Assembly: GCA_964487565.1 (NCBI GenBank)
Contig: CAZARN010000022.1
Location: forward strand, 1-23,341
DNA length: 23,341 nt
Source of the DNA: Phil1 sp964487565
GTDB taxonomy: Bacteria; Bacillota; Clostridia; Christensenellales; CAG-138
Direction of reading: 5' to 3'
Below are positions 21,744-23,341 of the stretch, in pieces; within the stretch, counting starts at the first letter, position 1; each line of letters opens with the position of its first letter. Position numbers and translations under genes: made by a program. Under the pieces are notes generated by a model. That model ran no database searches. It saw only the letters and a list, made by a program, of their open reading frames with translations, and had not been told where the DNA came from.

Positions 21744-23033
21744 ATGAAAAAGATAGCTTTCATTCTGGCGTTTACGCTTGTACTCTCCTGCGGCTGCACG
21801 GCTGCGCCCGCGGCCGTCACGCCCACGCCCGATGCGGAAGTATCAGCGCCGGCGTCCTATGCTTCGGCCGCGCCCGAAGCCACGGCCGCGCATGCGGCGG
21901 AAGCCTCCGTTTCCGTCGACGGGGTGAGCGTGAACGAGCGCACCGTTTATTATCCTGACGGCGCAGACGAAGCGAACGCGCAGTTCCGCCTCGTATACGC
22001 GCTGCCTGTGTTCGACGACACGCTTGCGCTCCACGCGGCGTTCAACGCGGAGGTCTCGCTCTACGAGGAGGAGTTGCTCGAGCGCATATCCTCCGAAAGG
22101 CTGCCTTACGCGGACGCGGCGGACGGCTTCGTGCCCTACACGCGCGTGACCTGCAGCGTTGAAGAATGTCGCGGCTTTATCAACGTTTATCTTTATGAAT
22201 ATACCTCGTTCGACGCGGCGGAGGGCGAAGAGCTTCTGCCGCGCATACTTGTGCTTTCGCCCGACGGCGAGCGCGCCTCGCTTTATTCGGCGTCCGGCTG
22301 CTATGACGCAGAGGCCGTCGCCGCGCAGCAGGTGTTCAACCTTATCGACGCGAACCGCGCGGCGTATTACGGCGATATCACCCTCGACGACATCCCGTCT
22401 GCCATCGATCTGTATTCGGGCTTCTTCATGACCGAGGACGGTTATGCGCTCGTCGCCGCGCCGGGTACGCTCGCGCCCGAGGACGAGGCCGAATCCACTT
22501 TTTTCATCGACCGCAGCGCGTTTTATCCCGCCACCGTCGGCGACGTGATATCGAGCGCGGAATACGAGGCGCTGTCCGCCCCGCTGGGTCTCCTCGCCGC
22601 GGCATGCGGGCTTGATTACTCCGGCTTTTCAAACGGCGCGCCGAACGCCTTCACTGCGACCACGTTCATGACGCTGCTGCTCACCACAGGGCATGAGGAC
22701 GGCCTTTATTCCCCCGTCGACACGGCAGAATACGAAGCCGCATACCTTTCGTATTTCTCAGTTCTGCCTTCGGATCTGACCGCTTCCGACCTCAACGACG
22801 GCACCTTCGAGGACAACGGCTGTTATATGTTGCCCGTTTATCCCCATTCGTACTGGTCGTTGCGCGTGGATGACGCGGTGCGCACACAGACCGGTCTCGT
22901 GCTTTACGGTATGATACTTTACGGTATTCCCGGCACGTCGGACGCGGGCGAGCTTTGCGCCGTGACCGTAACGCTTGAGTCGTTCGCCTCCTCGCCGATG
23001 GGTTATCGCTTCACGGACGTCGAAATAAGATGA
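21744..23033 (+). CDS. RsiV/DUF3298-like lipoprotein
   Basis: This 429-residue exported protein has a signal peptide with lipobox-like LSCGC (lipidated Cys16 or Cys18) and an Ala/Pro/Thr linker to about residue 55. Residues 66-256 resemble the extracellular DUF4163/DUF3298 region of anti-sigma factor RsiV and related secreted proteins: FRLVYALPVF, NLIDANRAAYYG, then LYSGFFMTEDGYALVAAPGT. The C-terminal part (265-429) is acidic, aromatic-rich and unrecognised. RsiV binds lysozyme, but this protein has no cytoplasmic anti-sigma domain. No good ribosome site precedes the ATG, and only a weak promoter (TTGCGG, 17 bases, TAAGTT) is seen very near the start. It is the only plus-strand chromosomal gene in the window. 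Confidence 0.7.
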   Translation: MKKIAFILAFTLVLSCGCTAAPAAVTPTPDAEVSAPASYASAAPEATAAHAAEASVSVDGVSVNERTVYYPDGADEANAQFRLVYALPVFDDTLALHAAFNAEVSLYEEELLERISSERLPYADAADGFVPYTRVTCSVEECRGFINVYLYEYTSFDAAEGEELLPRILVLSPDGERASLYSASGCYDAEAVAAQQVFNLIDANRAAYYGDITLDDIPSAIDLYSGFFMTEDGYALVAAPGTLAPEDEAESTFFIDRSAFYPATVGDVISSAEYEALSAPLGLLAAACGLDYSGFSNGAPNAFTATTFMTLLLTTGHEDGLYSPVDTAEYEAAYLSYFSVLPSDLTASDLNDGTFEDNGCYMLPVYPHSYWSLRVDDAVRTQTGLVLYGMILYGIPGTSDAGELCAVTVTLESFASSPMGYRFTDVEIR

Positions 23034-23048
23034 TCGCGATATGCAATT

Positions 23049-23089
23049 GGGGCCGCGGCATTTGCCGCGGCCCCGTTGTTTTGTTTTGT
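23049..23089 (+). terminator. Strong GC hairpin terminator after the lipoprotein gene
   Basis: A perfect 11-bp stem (GGGGCCGCGGC with GCCGCGGCCCC, 23049-23059 and 23064-23074) has a 4-base loop and is followed by a T-rich tail GTTGTTTTGTTTTG. It lies between convergent genes and may also stop transcription from the V-type ATP synthase gene. Confidence 0.9.
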
Positions 23090-23096
23090 CGTTTCG

Positions 23097-23341
23097 TCAG
23101 TTCGCGCTCTTCGCGGCAAGCATATCCTTCGTCTTCATCAGGCGTGTCAGGTTGCCGCGCTCGTTCTCGTCGAGCTTCATGGTTATCGTGTGTATCGCAG
23201 CGTCAAACTGCGGGATCATGACATACTCGAGCGCGTTCACGCGGCGGCGGGTCTTTTCGATCTCGTCCGCAAGGCGGTTGCATATTTTCTCCACCTCCGC
23301 AAGCTCGATGAGCAGCGGCAGCAGCGCCGAGAAGGCCTGCA
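23097..23341 (-). CDS. atpD: V-type ATP synthase subunit D, C-terminal part (partial)
   Basis: These are the last 81 residues of a gene that enters from the right edge. LADEIEKTRRRVNALEYVMI, then KLDENERGNLTRLMKTKDML, is the highly conserved C-terminal helix of the V/A-type ATPase central-stalk subunit D (NtpD). The frame is open through the window edge, reading QAFSALLPLLIELAEVEKIC before that. The GTG at 23292-23294 is internal, not the start. The rest of the ATPase operon should lie to the right. Confidence 0.93.
   Translation of the reverse strand, partial: QAFSALLPLLIELAEVEKICNRLADEIEKTRRRVNALEYVMIPQFDAAIHTITMKLDENERGNLTRLMKTKDMLAAKSAN

Noticed and set aside
21314..21958. Plus-strand open frame across the divergent promoter region
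   Set aside because: It overlaps the sigma-like gene in antisense and the lipoprotein start, is Ser/Arg-rich and has no ribosome site.

Overview
The window suggests a Gram-positive, low-oxygen member of the Bacillota (Clostridia-like). The clues are strong Shine-Dalgarno sites (GGAGG), the FloA/NfeD pair, a V-type ATP synthase subunit, DeoD and Xpt purine salvage, Rrf2 and TetR regulators, and lipoproteins with Ala/Thr/Pro-rich linkers. The chromosomal part (about 10.7-23.3 kb) is GC-rich. I cannot name a species from the sequence alone.

Region 1 (before base 1 to about 10.7 kb) is one end of an integrative and mobilizable element. Its right boundary lies at the 3' end of guaA. Reading left from that boundary there is a plus-strand XRE repressor, a divergent operator/promoter region, then on the minus strand an excisionase, a tyrosine integrase, a ribbon-helix-helix mobilization accessory protein, a RepA/KaiC-like ATPase, a structured 420-bp non-coding region with a probable oriT, and a MobV relaxase. 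The cargo follows: a minus-strand operon from one good sigma-70 promoter, fic - hsdM - hsdS - HAD phosphatase - hsdR. hsdR is cut by the window edge. So a type I restriction-modification system travels with a Fic AMP-transferase-like protein and a HAD hydrolase. The hsdS reading frame has lost its canonical C-terminal residues through a one-base contraction of an A tract.

Region 2 (10.7-14.1 kb) holds guaA and xpt (GMP synthesis and xanthine salvage), then a two-gene operon: a TlpA-like thioredoxin lipoprotein and an Rrf2 regulator. A perfect inverted repeat lies inside the consensus promoter of that operon.

Region 3 (14.1-17.6 kb) holds an archaeal-type ornithine cyclodeaminase (LOR/SDH family) translationally coupled to a PutP-type sodium/proline symporter, preceded by a TetR regulator. 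Together they suggest a proline-supply module: making proline from ornithine and importing it.

Region 4 (17.6-20.9 kb) is a run nfeD - small zinc-ribbon membrane protein - floA - zinc-ribbon/coiled-coil membrane protein - deoD, ended by a clear terminator. It links flotillin membrane-microdomain genes with two undescribed zinc-ribbon proteins. Region 5 (20.9-23.3 kb) has a membrane protein whose N-terminus looks like sigma-factor region 2, divergent from an RsiV/DUF3298-like lipoprotein. It ends with a strong terminator and the C-terminal part of V-type ATP synthase subunit D.
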